A stretch of 64,000 nt of DNA from DASZFV01 sp035549075 (GCA_035549075.1 DASZRT010000009.1:221473-285472), one strand, 5' to 3'; numbered from the stretch's first letter, positions 52,405-63,000 are shown. Translations and numbers: made by a program. The notes: a model not told the origin generated them from the sequence alone.

Positions 52405-53727
52405 ATGGCGAAGCCCTATCGTTTGCTCCTGCTCGTACCGCTGTCGCTGTTGATGGCGTGCGGCGCTTCCGAGACGCCTCAACACGACAACGGCGGCTCC
52501 ACCGGCAGCGGCGGCACGTCGTCGAACGGCGGCACCACCGGCGGCGGCACGGGCGGCACGACGTCGAACCCCGACACGGGCGGCACGACGGGCGCCGGCG
52601 GCGCCACGTCGCCGGGCACGGGAGGCACGACGGGCGCCGGCGGCGACACGTCGCCGGGCACGGGAGGCACGACGAGCGCCGGCGGCTCGACCGGCAACGG
52701 CGGCACGACGGGCGCCGGCGGCACGACCGCCTCGGGCGGCACGACGGGCGCAGGTGGCAAAACCGGCTCGGGCGGCACGACCGGCTTCGGCGGCAAGACG
52801 GGAACGGGCGGGACGGCCCCCGGCTGCGGCATGCCTCCCGCCGACACCGACTCGACCACGAAGTTCTCGCTGCACGAGGTCCACATGACCGGCATCGACG
52901 CGGTCTACCTGGCGGGCGGAAAGTACTACGACAGCAGCGGCAAGTACGACTTCACCTATCGCCCGTACAGCGTGAGGCTCCCGACGGGCTACAACCCGGC
53001 CAAGGCCTACGCGGTCACCGTCGGTGGCGGCGGCTGCGGCGGAAGCGCCACGGGCTTCGCGAACAGCCCCAGCGGCGGACAGCAGATCGCGCCGAACGGG
53101 ACGACGATCCAGATCGGCCTCTCGTACCTCTCGGGCTGCTTCAACGACGGCGGGCCTTCGATCGGAAACCGACCCGACACGCCGGAGCAGCCGTACTTCC
53201 GCGCCGTGATGGCCGACGTCGAGGCTCACTACTGCGTCGACAAGTCGAAGATCTTCGTCTCGGGATCCAGCAGCGGCGCGTGGGAGGCCTACACGCTCGG
53301 CTGCGCGGCCGGCGACATCATCCGCGGCATCAGCACCGACGAAGGCGGCATGCGCATGGTGCGGCCGCCGTGCACGGGTCCCGTCGCGGCCGTCCTCGTC
53401 GCGGGCGAGGCCGACACCGAGAACCCGATCGGCCCGTTGGATCCGAACAACAAGAACGACCAGGGCGCGATCGGCCGCCTCGGCAGCTACGGCTCGGCGC
53501 CGGGCCGCGACGAGCTCCTCACCCGCAACGGCTGCATCGGCAACGCGGCGACGGCCATCGGCGCGTTCGATGCGACGTACACGCAATGCGTGAGCTACAC
53601 GGGCTGCCCCGCCGCGTACCCGGTCATCTGGTGCGCGCTGCCTGGCGTCGGGCACAACAGCAGCAAGTACAACAACGTCGACTACTCGCCGGGCCTCGCC
53701 TGGAAGGTGCTCGGCGCGCTGCCCTAG
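52405..53727 (+). CDS. Secreted lipoprotein esterase, paralogue of the gene at 22036
   Basis: 440 residues from ATG 52405: lipobox LSLLMACGAS, a Gly/Thr/Ser repeat spacer at residues 30-135, then the alpha/beta-hydrolase domain with GGGGCGGSATG, nucleophile FVSGSSSGAWEAYTLGC, acid in AGEADTENP and a C-terminal His in PGVGHNSSKYN. Shares with the 22036 protein the motifs SGAWE, NGCIG/NGCVG, YTGCPA and YPVxWC. Probable extracellular ester hydrolase of the PHB-depolymerase/feruloyl-esterase group; substrate unknown. Confidence 0.85.
   Translation: MAKPYRLLLLVPLSLLMACGASETPQHDNGGSTGSGGTSSNGGTTGGGTGGTTSNPDTGGTTGAGGATSPGTGGTTGAGGDTSPGTGGTTSAGGSTGNGGTTGAGGTTASGGTTGAGGKTGSGGTTGFGGKTGTGGTAPGCGMPPADTDSTTKFSLHEVHMTGIDAVYLAGGKYYDSSGKYDFTYRPYSVRLPTGYNPAKAYAVTVGGGGCGGSATGFANSPSGGQQIAPNGTTIQIGLSYLSGCFNDGGPSIGNRPDTPEQPYFRAVMADVEAHYCVDKSKIFVSGSSSGAWEAYTLGCAAGDIIRGISTDEGGMRMVRPPCTGPVAAVLVAGEADTENPIGPLDPNNKNDQGAIGRLGSYGSAPGRDELLTRNGCIGNAATAIGAFDATYTQCVSYTGCPAAYPVIWCALPGVGHNSSKYNNVDYSPGLAWKVLGALP
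52492..52810 (+). repeat. Coding tandem repeat for Gly/Thr/Ser linker
   Basis: In-frame units encoding GGTTGAGG, TSPGTGG and GGSTGNGG, including two near-identical copies of a TTGAGG...TSPGTGG unit at about 52580-52680. Same linker type as at 11137-11394 but on another protein class. Confidence 0.85.
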
Positions 53728-53766
53728 CCTCAAACGCACTGAGGCCGTGCTAGAAGCGGGGCGAGC

Positions 53767-54729
53767 ATGGTGCTCGCCCCGTTTTCGATCGCCGGCCGTC
53801 ACGTGCTCGTCACGGGCGGCGCGGGCTTCATCGGCTCGCACCTCGTCGACGCGCTGCTGGCCCGAGGCGCGGGCCGCGTCACGATCGTCGACAGCATGCG
53901 CTTCGCGAACGAGCACCACGCGACGCTCGCGCGAGACCGCGTCGACGTGCACCGCTTCCGCCTCGGCTTCGACCCCGTCGAGAAGCTCGCGCCGGCGCTC
54001 GCGGGCGTCGAGCTCGCGTTCCACCTCGCCGCCGAGAAGCACAATCAGTCGCTCGCGACGCCCGCCGAGCTCTTGGTCTCGAACGTCGAGGGCACGCGCG
54101 CGCTGTACGAGGCGCTCGCGCGCGCCGGCTGCCGCAAGATCGTGTTCTCGTCGTCGCTGTACGCCTACGGGCGCGTCGCCGGCGCGCGGCTCGTCGAGGG
54201 CGAGCCGACGCCGCCGTGGACGCTGTACGGGATCTCGAAGCTCGCGGGCGAGCACCTCGGCGGCCACGCGCGCCACGAGTGGGGTCTTCACGCGGTCGCG
54301 CTGCGCTACTTCTTCACCTACGGGCCGCGCCAGTTCCCGGGCACGGGCTACAAGTCGGTCATCGTCGCGAACTTCGAGCGGCTGCGCCGAGGCGAGGCGC
54401 CCATCATCAACGGCGACGGCATGCAGGCGCTCGACTACGTCTACGTCGACGACGTCGTCGACGCGACGATCCGCGCCATGGAGTCGTCGCTCGACGGCGA
54501 GGTGCTCAACGTCGGCTCGGGCGCGGCGACGACGATCGAAGCGCTCACGCGCGAAATGCTCGCCGTCACGGGCTCGAAGCTGACGCACGTGCACGGCCCA
54601 TCGGACTGGACCGAGAACACGTCGCGCGTCGCCGACGTCGCGAAGATCGGAAACGCGCTCGGCTGGCGCGCGACGACGCCGCTCGCGGAAGGGCTGCGCC
54701 GCACCTTCGAGTGGGTCTCGCGCGGCTGA
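53767..54729 (+). CDS. NAD-dependent epimerase/dehydratase
   Basis: 320 residues. Extended SDR: VTGGAGFIGSHLVDALL for NAD, LAAEKHNQS in place of the usual NAAH-type motif, SSSLYAYG with catalytic Ser, YGISKLAGE (Tyr, Lys), and the sugar-binding GDGMQALDYVYVDDVVDA. Similar to UDP-glucose 4-epimerase relatives and likely makes a nucleotide sugar for surface polysaccharide. The phosphoesterase gene begins at its stop (TGATG). Confidence 0.9.
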   Translation: MVLAPFSIAGRHVLVTGGAGFIGSHLVDALLARGAGRVTIVDSMRFANEHHATLARDRVDVHRFRLGFDPVEKLAPALAGVELAFHLAAEKHNQSLATPAELLVSNVEGTRALYEALARAGCRKIVFSSSLYAYGRVAGARLVEGEPTPPWTLYGISKLAGEHLGGHARHEWGLHAVALRYFFTYGPRQFPGTGYKSVIVANFERLRRGEAPIINGDGMQALDYVYVDDVVDATIRAMESSLDGEVLNVGSGAATTIEALTREMLAVTGSKLTHVHGPSDWTENTSRVADVAKIGNALGWRATTPLAEGLRRTFEWVSRG

Positions 54730-55721
54730 TGCGCGGCGCGCGCGTCGCGGGCCTCGGCCTGTTGCTCGGGCTCGCGACGTGCGGGCGCTGCGGCCACCGC
54801 GCCGGCTTCGTCGAGCCGCCGTCGCCGCCCGTGCCCCAGGTGGAGTGGGCGCCGACGATTCCGACGGTGCCCGAGGGCGGTTGTCCGACGGCGGAAGCCG
54901 ATGCGGGCGTCGTCACGCACGACGCGGGCACGCTCATGCGCTTCGCGGCGATCGGTGACTACGGCAGCGCCGGCCCCGTCGAGCAATCGGTGGCGGCGCT
55001 CGTCGACGCCTGGAAGCCCGAGTTCATCTTCACGCTGGGCGACAACAACTACCCGCTCGGCGCCGAGAGCTCGATCGACTTCAACATCGGGCTTTTTTAT
55101 CACGCGTACATCGCGCCCTACGTGGGGCGCTTCGGCTGCGGCGCCACGCGCAACCGCTTCTTCCCGTCGCTCGGCAACCACGATTGGTTCACGCCGGGCG
55201 CGCGCCCGTACCTCGACTACTTCACGCTGCCCGGCAACGAGCGCTACTACGACGTCGTGTGGGGCGACGTGCAGCTGTTCGCGCTCGACAGCGATTCCAA
55301 CGAGCCCGACGGCGTCACGGCCGATTCGAAGCAAGCGCGCTGGCTCCAGCGGCGGCTCGCGGCCTCGACGGCGCGCTGGCGCATCGTCTACATGCACCAC
55401 CCGCCGTACTCGTCGGGGCCGCACGGCTCGACCGAGGGCATGCGCTGGCCTTTCAAGGCGTGGGGCGCCGACCTCGTCGTGTCGGGGCACGACCACACCT
55501 ATGAGCACGTCGTCGCGGACGGGATGAACTACCTCGTCGACGGCCTCGGCGGCGCGACGTTCTACGCGCTGGGACCGGCCGTCGCCGGCAGCATCGTGCG
55601 CTTCAACGAAACGGCGGGGGCGCTGCTCTTCGAGGCCGACGCCACGACGTTGCGCGCGCGCTTCCGCACCGTCGACGGCCGCCAGATCGACGAGGTCGTC
55701 CTCACGAAGCCGGCGCAGTGA
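54729..55721 (+). CDS. Exported metallophosphoesterase (purple acid phosphatase-like)
   Basis: 330 residues. N-terminal signal with Cys pair (GLLLGLATCGRCG, possible lipoprotein), then FAAIGDYGSAGP, FTLGDNNYPLGAE, PSLGNHDWFTPG, VYMHHPPYSSGP and VSGHDHTYEHV: all metal ligands of the PAP-type set. Hydrolyses phosphomonoesters in the periplasm or outside. ATG 54729 overlaps the epimerase stop by one base. Confidence 0.9.
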   Translation: MRGARVAGLGLLLGLATCGRCGHRAGFVEPPSPPVPQVEWAPTIPTVPEGGCPTAEADAGVVTHDAGTLMRFAAIGDYGSAGPVEQSVAALVDAWKPEFIFTLGDNNYPLGAESSIDFNIGLFYHAYIAPYVGRFGCGATRNRFFPSLGNHDWFTPGARPYLDYFTLPGNERYYDVVWGDVQLFALDSDSNEPDGVTADSKQARWLQRRLAASTARWRIVYMHHPPYSSGPHGSTEGMRWPFKAWGADLVVSGHDHTYEHVVADGMNYLVDGLGGATFYALGPAVAGSIVRFNETAGALLFEADATTLRARFRTVDGRQIDEVVLTKPAQ

Positions 55722-55772
55722 CGCGCGCGCCGCCGCATCGACGGCGGGCTCCGGTTGGGGCAGCATGAGCGC

Positions 55773-56990
55773 GTGAGGTCGTCGCGGGTCTCCGTCGTCC
55801 TGATCGCCTTCGTCGCGGCGTGCGCGACCGGCGCGCCCGAGACGCCCGCGCCGAAAGACGCGAGCGGCGACCATGCGACGGACGCGAGCGCGCCGAAGGA
55901 CGCGGGCGCGCACGACGGTGGCGACGCGCGCGACGGCGGCGACGCGCGCCTCGACGGCTATTCGCCCGACGGCCCGTGCCTACCCGGCGTGCCGCGCTGC
56001 CACGGCGACTTCGGCTACCAAACCTGCGAGCAGGACGGCGGCTGGAGCGAGTCGCACACGTGCGCGGGCTACTCGGCGAACGGCACGACGTCCTACTGCG
56101 CGGAGCTGCCGACCGACGACAACGCGGCCTGGGCGACGTGCGTCGATCCCGCGTGCTGGTACTGGTGGAAGCGCGGCCAGCTCGCGAAGCCCACGGTGGG
56201 CGCGAGCGTCGGCATCTGCCTGCCCGACGGCACGATCGACAAGTGCAGCCCCGGCGGCACGCTGTCGGTCGACACGTGCGCCGGCACGTGCAACACGGTG
56301 ACGACGCTCGACGGTCGCGCGATCGGCTACTGCGCGCCGGCGTGCGCCGAGAGCGCGCGCGAGTGCCTCGGCGGCTCGTTCTACCGGACGTGCTCGGGCG
56401 GCAACTGGATCCTCGCGCCCGCGACGTGCGTCGGCGCCTGCAACCCCGTCGCGACGGGCGCGCTGCCCGACATCCGCTGCGGCGGCGCGTGCGATCCTGG
56501 GACGAGCCGCTGCCGCGCCGACGGCGCCGCGATCGAGACGTGCAACGCCGACGGCACGTGGGCGCTCGAGCGCGCATGCACGCTGGGCAAGTGTCGGCCC
56601 GCGGGCCCGCAGGCCGAGTGCGAGACGGCGTGCTTGCCGGGCCAACGCGCCTGCGCCTTCGACGGCGACGTCGTCGAGCGGCGCTGCGACGACGCGGGCA
56701 ACTGGGGCGCGCCGCAGCCGTGCGGCGACGGCACGAGCTGCCGCGTCGCGGGCGATCGCGCGCTCGGCTGCGCCGCGTGCGTCGGCAACGGCAACGCCTT
56801 CGGGCTCGCCGACAGCCGCTGCGTCGGCGGCGACGCCGACGGCGGCGCCGATTCGTCCGACGCGGGCGTGGCCGTCGAGTCGTGCGGCGACGACGGCGCG
56901 TGGCGTACGCGCGTCACGTGCGCGCCCACCGAGACGTGCACGTCGCTCGCGCGCGGCACGAGCTCGCTCGCCGCCTGCGTCTCGCGCTGA
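55773..56990 (+). CDS. Cys-rich surface lipoprotein
   Basis: 405 residues from GTG 55773. Lipobox VLIAFVAACATG, Asp/Ala/Gly spacer, then six or more small modules with the pattern C-x-P-G-x-x-R-C-x-G...C...G-x-W...C (for example CLPGVPRCHGDFGYQTC, CDPGTSRCRADGAAIETC, CLPGQRACAFDGD). The same kind of module occurs, in longer form, in the large protein at 60081. Disulphide-linked extracellular stalk or adhesin is the likely nature; no enzyme motif. Confidence 0.75.
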   Translation: MRSSRVSVVLIAFVAACATGAPETPAPKDASGDHATDASAPKDAGAHDGGDARDGGDARLDGYSPDGPCLPGVPRCHGDFGYQTCEQDGGWSESHTCAGYSANGTTSYCAELPTDDNAAWATCVDPACWYWWKRGQLAKPTVGASVGICLPDGTIDKCSPGGTLSVDTCAGTCNTVTTLDGRAIGYCAPACAESARECLGGSFYRTCSGGNWILAPATCVGACNPVATGALPDIRCGGACDPGTSRCRADGAAIETCNADGTWALERACTLGKCRPAGPQAECETACLPGQRACAFDGDVVERRCDDAGNWGAPQPCGDGTSCRVAGDRALGCAACVGNGNAFGLADSRCVGGDADGGADSSDAGVAVESCGDDGAWRTRVTCAPTETCTSLARGTSSLAACVSR

Positions 56991-57011
56991 GGAGTCGTGA
57001 GCATCACGATG

Positions 57012-57078
57012 ATGCGCACGTACGCGGACGGACCACCCGCCTGCCCACCCTCGCGCCCTTCGGGCGCGACCGCTAGGG
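57012..57078. repeat. 67-bp element, copy A (hairpin plus stop codon)
   Basis: Starts ATGCGCACG and ends CGCTAGGG; 57 of 67 positions equal copy B at 60020-60086. Contains hairpin TCGCGCCC-TTC-GGGCGCGA (57051-57069). The minus-strand stop codon of the Ig-like gene (57073-57075) lies inside it. No T tract. Confidence 0.85.
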
Positions 57079-59094
57079 CGTCACGACGAGCGGCACGGCC
57101 GCGCTCATGACGACCTCGGTGCCGCCCGTCCACGTCGCCGTGACGAGCGCGCCCGTGCTCGACGTCGCCGCGAGCCCCGTCGCCGTGAATTGGAAGCCGT
57201 CGCCCATCGCGACGGCCGCGCTGACCGAGACCTTCGTCGGATCGTCGGCCACCGCCGTCACCGCCGTCGCGGGCACGCCCGGGACCGCGACGCCGTTGGT
57301 GTCGAGGATCTTGACGGTGATGGTCGCCGTGCCGCCGACCGACACCGACGCGGGCGAGAACGACGTGATGTCGAGCTCGTTCGGCACGCCGGGGATCGAG
57401 TACACGGCCGAGGCGACGCCGCGCACCGTCGCGACGAGCATGGCGTCGCCCAGCTTCGCCACCGTCGCCGTCGTCGAGAAGCCGGTCGTCGTCGCCGGCA
57501 GCGTGAGCACGCCCGTGGGGTCGGACCACGAGGCGCCGACGCCGCCCGCGATCGGCATGCCCTGCGCGTCGCGCACGTCGAGCGTCAGATCGATGGGCGA
57601 GCCGATGCGCACGGGCCCGTTGGGGCCGTTGACGGTGACCGAGCCGACGGTGGTCAGCGTGAAGGCGAGCGCGTTGCTCGTGAGCGTCCCGTAAGTCGCC
57701 GTCACCGTGGGCGAGCCCGCCGTCGCGCCCGTGAGCGCGAAGGTCACGAGCCCGTCCGACGTGAGCGTCGCGGGCCCGACGGTCGTGAAGCCCATCGCGC
57801 CCGCGAGCGACACGCCGGTCGCCGACGTGAACTTGCCGGCGACGGAGCCCGTGCCCTTCGGCGTCACCGTCACCGTCGCCGAGCCGCCCGAGAGCAGGCG
57901 CACGGCGTCGGCCGTGAGCGCGAGCGACCCCGGAACGACGACGCAGGGCGTGCTGGCCGACAGCGGGCCCACCGACGCCGTGAGCGTGGCCGTCCCGACG
58001 ACGACGCCCGTCGCCGTCGCGACGTTGCCGTCGACCGACACGTTGGCGACGTGCGGCCCGTCTTGTGACCACGTCACGGGCACCGTCGGAACTTCCGTCG
58101 TGCCCGCGAGCGCGACGGCCGTGAGGTCCGTCGAGGCCCCGAGCTGGAGCGCCGAGGCGTCGCCTTTGATCTTTACGCCGGTGATGCCGACGACGGTGAA
58201 CGTCGCCGTGCCCATGACCCCCATCGCCGACGCCGTCACCGTGCACGAGCCCGCGGTCGAGCCCGTGACGCGCGCGCGGCCGCCCGTCTGATCGACCGCC
58301 GTGCAGCCGCCCGTCGCCGTCCACGTCGCCGTCGAGCCGACGGCCTTGATGCCGTTCTGGCCGGCGAACGTCGCCTGCACGTCGAGCATCTGCCCGACGG
58401 CCAGCATCGACGGCGCCGCCGATCCGTCGGCCGGCGTCACCGTGAGCGCGCCGCCCGCGCCGATCGAGACGCGCACGGCGATCTGCCCGACGCGCCCACC
58501 GGCCGACGCCGTGACGGCGCCCGCGCCCAACGACACGGCGCGGATCTTCACCGTCGCGCCCAGCGTCTGCAGCGGGTTCGACAGCTGGACGGAGCCGTTC
58601 GCGACCCACGACGCCGACGCGCCCGCGATCGCCGCGCCCGTCCCGTCGGTCACCGTCGCCGAATACGTGGCCGCGGCGCCGAGGTCGAGCGACGTCGGCC
58701 CGTCGATCTCGACGTTGCCGACCGACGCGAGCACCGTGATCGTGAGCGAGCCGCTCGTCGCGCCCGCGCCCGCCGTGATGACGGCGTGCCCGGCGGCGAC
58801 GGCGTGGGCCATGACGGTCGGGCCGGCGCTCGTGTCGAGCGCCACGATCGACGGATCGCTCGAGGTCCAGCGCAGCGCCTCGAGGCTCACCGTCGAGCCC
58901 GCGAGCGCCGTCGCCGTGAGCTTGAACATCTGCCCCGGCGTGGGCGACGAGGCCGTCGACGTCAGGGCGAGCTCGGGCGCGCGCGTGACGCCGCCGACGA
59001 GCTGCCGGCCACAACCGTCGACCAAGGTGACGAGCGAAGCCAAAAGAGCGAAGGCAGCGAGGGTGGCGCCGCGGGTCCACGAGCGGGAAGTCAT
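57073..59094 (-). CDS. Lipoprotein with bacterial Ig-like (Big2-type) repeats
   Basis: 673 residues from ATG 59094. Signal peptide and lipobox (AAFALLASLVTLVDGCGR), then about seven Ig-like domains of 80-90 residues with recurring SLTITVL-, ATYSATVTDGTGA- and VTATGVVVGTATLTASVG-like strands. No catalytic motif. Large surface adhesin or spacer protein. It converges on the Cys-rich lipoprotein gene, and its stop codon is inside the 67-bp element shared with the gene at 60081. Confidence 0.85.
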   Translation of the reverse strand: MTSRSWTRGATLAAFALLASLVTLVDGCGRQLVGGVTRAPELALTSTASSPTPGQMFKLTATALAGSTVSLEALRWTSSDPSIVALDTSAGPTVMAHAVAAGHAVITAGAGATSGSLTITVLASVGNVEIDGPTSLDLGAAATYSATVTDGTGAAIAGASASWVANGSVQLSNPLQTLGATVKIRAVSLGAGAVTASAGGRVGQIAVRVSIGAGGALTVTPADGSAAPSMLAVGQMLDVQATFAGQNGIKAVGSTATWTATGGCTAVDQTGGRARVTGSTAGSCTVTASAMGVMGTATFTVVGITGVKIKGDASALQLGASTDLTAVALAGTTEVPTVPVTWSQDGPHVANVSVDGNVATATGVVVGTATLTASVGPLSASTPCVVVPGSLALTADAVRLLSGGSATVTVTPKGTGSVAGKFTSATGVSLAGAMGFTTVGPATLTSDGLVTFALTGATAGSPTVTATYGTLTSNALAFTLTTVGSVTVNGPNGPVRIGSPIDLTLDVRDAQGMPIAGGVGASWSDPTGVLTLPATTTGFSTTATVAKLGDAMLVATVRGVASAVYSIPGVPNELDITSFSPASVSVGGTATITVKILDTNGVAVPGVPATAVTAVADDPTKVSVSAAVAMGDGFQFTATGLAATSSTGALVTATWTGGTEVVMSAAVPLVVTP

Positions 59095-59208
59095 GGCGCG
59101 ATTGTGCCGGGCGGCCGGCGCCGGGAGAAGAAAAACGCCTGCTGTGACCGCAATCCTATTTTTCCTCTCGCAGCGCCCCGGCTTCGGGGCGATCCTCAGG
59201 CCGGCCGC

Positions 59209-59994
59209 ATGACGTTCTACGAGATCCTCGGCCTCGATCGTCGCGCCTCGAGCCGTGACATCGAGCGCGCGTTTCGCCGCCTGGCGCGCAAGGTTCACCC
59301 CGACCTGAACCGCGGCGACGCGCGTGGCGCCGAAGCGCGCATGCAAAAGCTCAACGAGATCCGGGACACGCTCACCGATCCGGCGCGGCGCGCCGCCTAC
59401 GACGCGCGCCTCGATCGCGCGGCCGCCGGTGTCGCCGAGCCCGAAGCCGATCTTGGCGACCCCGGGGTGGTGCCCCCGCCCGAAACGGCGGCGCCCGCCA
59501 CGGCGCCGGCCGCCGAAGACGTGACGTCGTCGCGCCGGCCTCGGTCGAGGGCGTGGCCGCTCGTGTGGCTCGCGGCCGGGGGAGGCGTCACGGCCGTCGT
59601 CGTCGCGCTCGCGGCGCACCCGACCAAGTACGATCTCGATCCGCTGCCGGCCGCGGCGCCGGCGCCGCACCCCGCGACGACCGCCGTCAGGCCGCGCATC
59701 GGGGACGATCCGCTGCCGAAGCAACCGGTGATCGCGCCGACGCCGGCGACGTCACCCGTGGCCGCCGCCGCGCCGACGCGGCCCCCCGTCCTGCCGCCGC
59801 CCGTGAGGCTGCGACCGGCTTCGGCGCGCGCGATCGTGCACATCGGCTCGCGCGCCGACGACGTGCTGCACAAGCTGGGGCCGCCCGATCGGGTCGAACC
59901 GGGCGCCCAGGCGGGCGACGCGACCTTCGTCTACGGGCGGCTCAAGCTCGTGCTGCGAAACGGCCGCGTCGCCTCGGGCGCCGCGGCCGAGTAA
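59209..59994 (+). CDS. DnaJ-domain membrane protein
   Basis: 261 residues from ATG 59209. J domain at residues 1-65 with TFYEILGLDRRASSRDIERA, the HPD motif in KVHPDLNRG and LTDPARRAAYDARL. A Pro/Ala-rich linker, one membrane segment (WPLVWLAAGGGVTAVVVALAA, about residues 113-133), and an outer part with a short C-terminal SmpA/BamE-like hairpin (IGSRADDVLHKLGPPDRV, FVYGRLKLVLRNGRV). J domain in the cytoplasm should recruit DnaK; the outer part resembles lipoprotein-type modules. Function unknown. Confidence 0.85.
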   Translation: MTFYEILGLDRRASSRDIERAFRRLARKVHPDLNRGDARGAEARMQKLNEIRDTLTDPARRAAYDARLDRAAAGVAEPEADLGDPGVVPPPETAAPATAPAAEDVTSSRRPRSRAWPLVWLAAGGGVTAVVVALAAHPTKYDLDPLPAAAPAPHPATTAVRPRIGDDPLPKQPVIAPTPATSPVAAAAPTRPPVLPPPVRLRPASARAIVHIGSRADDVLHKLGPPDRVEPGAQAGDATFVYGRLKLVLRNGRVASGAAAE

Positions 59995-60001
59995 GGTGGC
60001 C

Positions 60002-60027
60002 GTGCGCATTCATGAACGAATGCGCAC
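60002..60027. repeat. Perfect inverted repeat after the DnaJ-domain gene
   Basis: GTGCGCATTC, loop ATGAAC, GAATGCGCAC: a 10-bp stem 7 bp after the stop of the DnaJ gene. It adjoins copy B of the 67-bp element and could be its transcript end; no T tract. Confidence 0.6.
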
Positions 60028-60086
60028 GCACGCGGACGGACAGCCCACCCTGTCCCCCTCGCGCCCTACGGGCGCGACCGCTAGGG
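60020..60086. repeat. 67-bp element, copy B (hairpin plus stop codon)
   Basis: Same length and arrangement as copy A: begins ATGCGCACG, hairpin TCGCGCCC-TAC-GGGCGCGA at 60059-60077, ends CGCTAGGG with the minus-strand stop codon at 60081-60083. Confidence 0.85.
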
Positions 60087-63000
60087 GCAGGTCGTCGTCG
60101 CCGTGCAGGGCGTGCCGGCGAGGATCGAGCTCGTGGCGGCGGCGACGTAGTCGATGCCGGACGAGGGGCCCGAGTTGGCCCAGCCCATGTTCTCGGCGTC
60201 GACGGTCGTGGCGTTGGCCGTGAGGCGGATGCCCACGCCCGTGCCGTAGCACCAGACTTTGTTGCTGTTGGTGTCGCACGTGAGGCCCGGCGAGCGGAAG
60301 TTCCAGTTGCCGCCACCCGACTGTCCCGCCGACACGAGGATCTGATCACCCGTGTTCCCGTGGATCGTGTTGGCCACGAAGCTGTTCAGCAGGTCGCGCG
60401 AGCCGAAGACGATGCCGCCGCCACCGTTGCCCGTGATGTCGTTGGTCTGGATCGTCTCCTGCGTCGTCGCCGTCACGAGCGTCGCCTCGGCGCGCAGGCC
60501 CACGCCCGTGTTGCCCGAGATCTTGCTGTTCTTGAGCAGCGCGCCGACGTTGCCCGTCGAGCCGCGCAGCCACACGCCGACGCCGCCGTTGCTGCTGACG
60601 GTCAGCGTGTCGAGCGTGAGCTTGACCACCGAGGCGACGAGCGGCGCGCGCACGACCTCGACGCCGTTGCCGGTGTTGCCGCTGGCCGTGACGTTCGTGA
60701 TGCTCGCGATCGCGCCCGGCGACGTCGTCCCGCCGTTGAGGTCGACGAGCACGCCGTCGCCGCCGTTGGTCTTCGACTGCACCTTGCGCATGTCGATGTT
60801 CGACGCGCTCGTCGTGCCGTTGATGTTGACGCCGTGGAGGCCGTTGTTCTGGAAGAGCAACGCCGCGTCGCTCGCCGTGCCGAGGCTGATGGCCGCGGCG
60901 CCGCCGATCTTGAGGCCCGACGCCTTCGTCGCGCCCGTGCCGTTCGAGTCGAGCGTGAGGTAGTTCGCCGTGAGGCTGCCCGCCGTGATCGACACGCCGT
61001 CGCCGGTGTTGTTGGTCACCGAGATGGGCGTGGCCGCGGCGCCGCCGAACGTCAGCGTGCCGCCGCTCGTGATGCCCGTGCCGCCGTTCTTCGTGAAGAC
61101 GGCGCCCGTGGCGACGTTGATCGCGCCGGCCGACGCGTTGAGGCCGTCGGTGGTGTTGTTCGTGATCGTCGCGGCGCCCACGTTGAGCGTGCCGCCCGAC
61201 ATGCTGAGGCCGCGCGTCGTGTTCTTCTCGACGGTCGTCGCGCCGAGCGTGACCGTGCCGCCCGACAGCGTGAGGCCCGCGCCCGTGTTGTCGTGGACGT
61301 CGACGCTGCCGAACGACGCCGCGCCGCCCGACTGGACGAGGCCGCCGCCGCCGTTCGTGTCGAGCGAGCCGCTGTTGAAGTTGATCGTCGCCGAACCGGT
61401 CGACGTCACCGACTGCGTCATGCCGGCACCCGTGTTGCCCGAGACCGTGAGCGAGTTGCCCGTGAACGTCGAGGTGACGCCCGCGCCCGCCGACACGGCG
61501 ATGCCCGTGGCGCCGCCGCCCGCGACGGTGACCGTCGTCGCCGTGAGCGAGCCGCTCGACAGCGCGATGTTCGTCGAGGTGTTGCCGCTCACCGTGAGCG
61601 GGCCCGTGAGCGACGTCGTCGACGACGCCGTCGAAGAGACGGCGATGCCCGTCGAGAAGCCGCTGACCGTCGCGTTGTCGACCGAGGCCTGGCCGCTGCC
61701 GAAGACGGCGATGCCGTTCGCGAGCGTCGTGCCGCCCGTGCCCTCGAGGGCGACGTGCGAGACGAGGGCGCCCGCGCCCGTCACCGAGATGGCCGACGAC
61801 GAGCCGTTGCCGCCGTTGTTGGCGATCGTGAAGCCCTCGAAGATCGAGCCCGTCGAGAGGCTGACCGCGCTGCCGGCGCCGTTGAACGCGATGGTGTAGT
61901 TCGCCGGCGTGAGCGGGAGGTCAGACGTCGTGACGATGACGCCCGGGTTGACGACGAGCGGGAACGTCTCGCTCGAGAACGTGCCGCCGCCGCCCGTGGC
62001 GATGACCTGGTTGCCCGACGACGTCGCGACCGTGAGGCCCTTCGTGATCGAGGCGAAGCGGCACACCGTCGGCGAGTTGAGGCCCGTCGGGTACTTGCCC
62101 GACGCGGCGTCGCTGCCGTTGACCGGATCGACGTAGGCGTTGCCCGTCGCGTTCTCGGGGCACTGGCAGGCCGCGACGCCCGACTTCGTGCCGCACACGA
62201 AGCCCGTGGTCGTGCAGACCTCGCCCGCGACCCACGTGTTGCAGCCCGTTCCGTCGCCCGTGCACGTGAGGACCGTGTCGCCCTGGCAGAGCGTCGCGCC
62301 CGCCGTCGTGCAGCCCGTGCCGGCGACCGTGCCGACGGTGCGGCAGAGGCAGGCGCCGCTGCCGTCCGCGCCCTGGCAGGTGCGCGTGCCCGTGCAGGCC
62401 GTCGGCGTGCCGGCGATGTGGCAGGTGTTGGGATCATCGGCGCACGTGTTGACGTGCGTCGCGTCGGTGCAGTACGTGCCCAGCTGACCGACGGTGCACG
62501 TGTTGTCGCAAGAGCAGGCCGTGCCGATGCCCGTGCCTTTGCACGACTCGTGCGTCGGGCAGGCCGTCGTCGCCGAGACGAACGGGCAGCTGTCGGTGTC
62601 GACCGTGCAGGTCGACTGCGAGCCGGTACCCGAGCAGAACGTGCCGCCGGCCGTGCACGTCGGATCCGACGGCGCGTTGCAGACGCACGAGTTGCTGCCG
62701 GTCGTGCCGCCGCAGCTCTGGTGCGTGCCGCACGTCTTCGTGCTCGCGACGGTGACGCACGACTGCGCGTCGGCCGTGCAGGTCACGACGTCGGTCGAGC
62801 CGTTGCAGTACGACCCGGCCTTGCCGTTCGGGCCGCAGGCGGCGGGCGCCGCGTTGCACGAGCAAGCCGCGTTCGGCAGGCTGCCCGTGCAGGTCTGGTT
62901 GACGCTGGGGCAAGCGGCCGGCGCGCCCGCGAGGACGTGGCAGCCGTTGACGTCGGTCTGGCAGGTCGCGAGGTTGCCGCTGCCGTCGCAGAAGGTGCCG

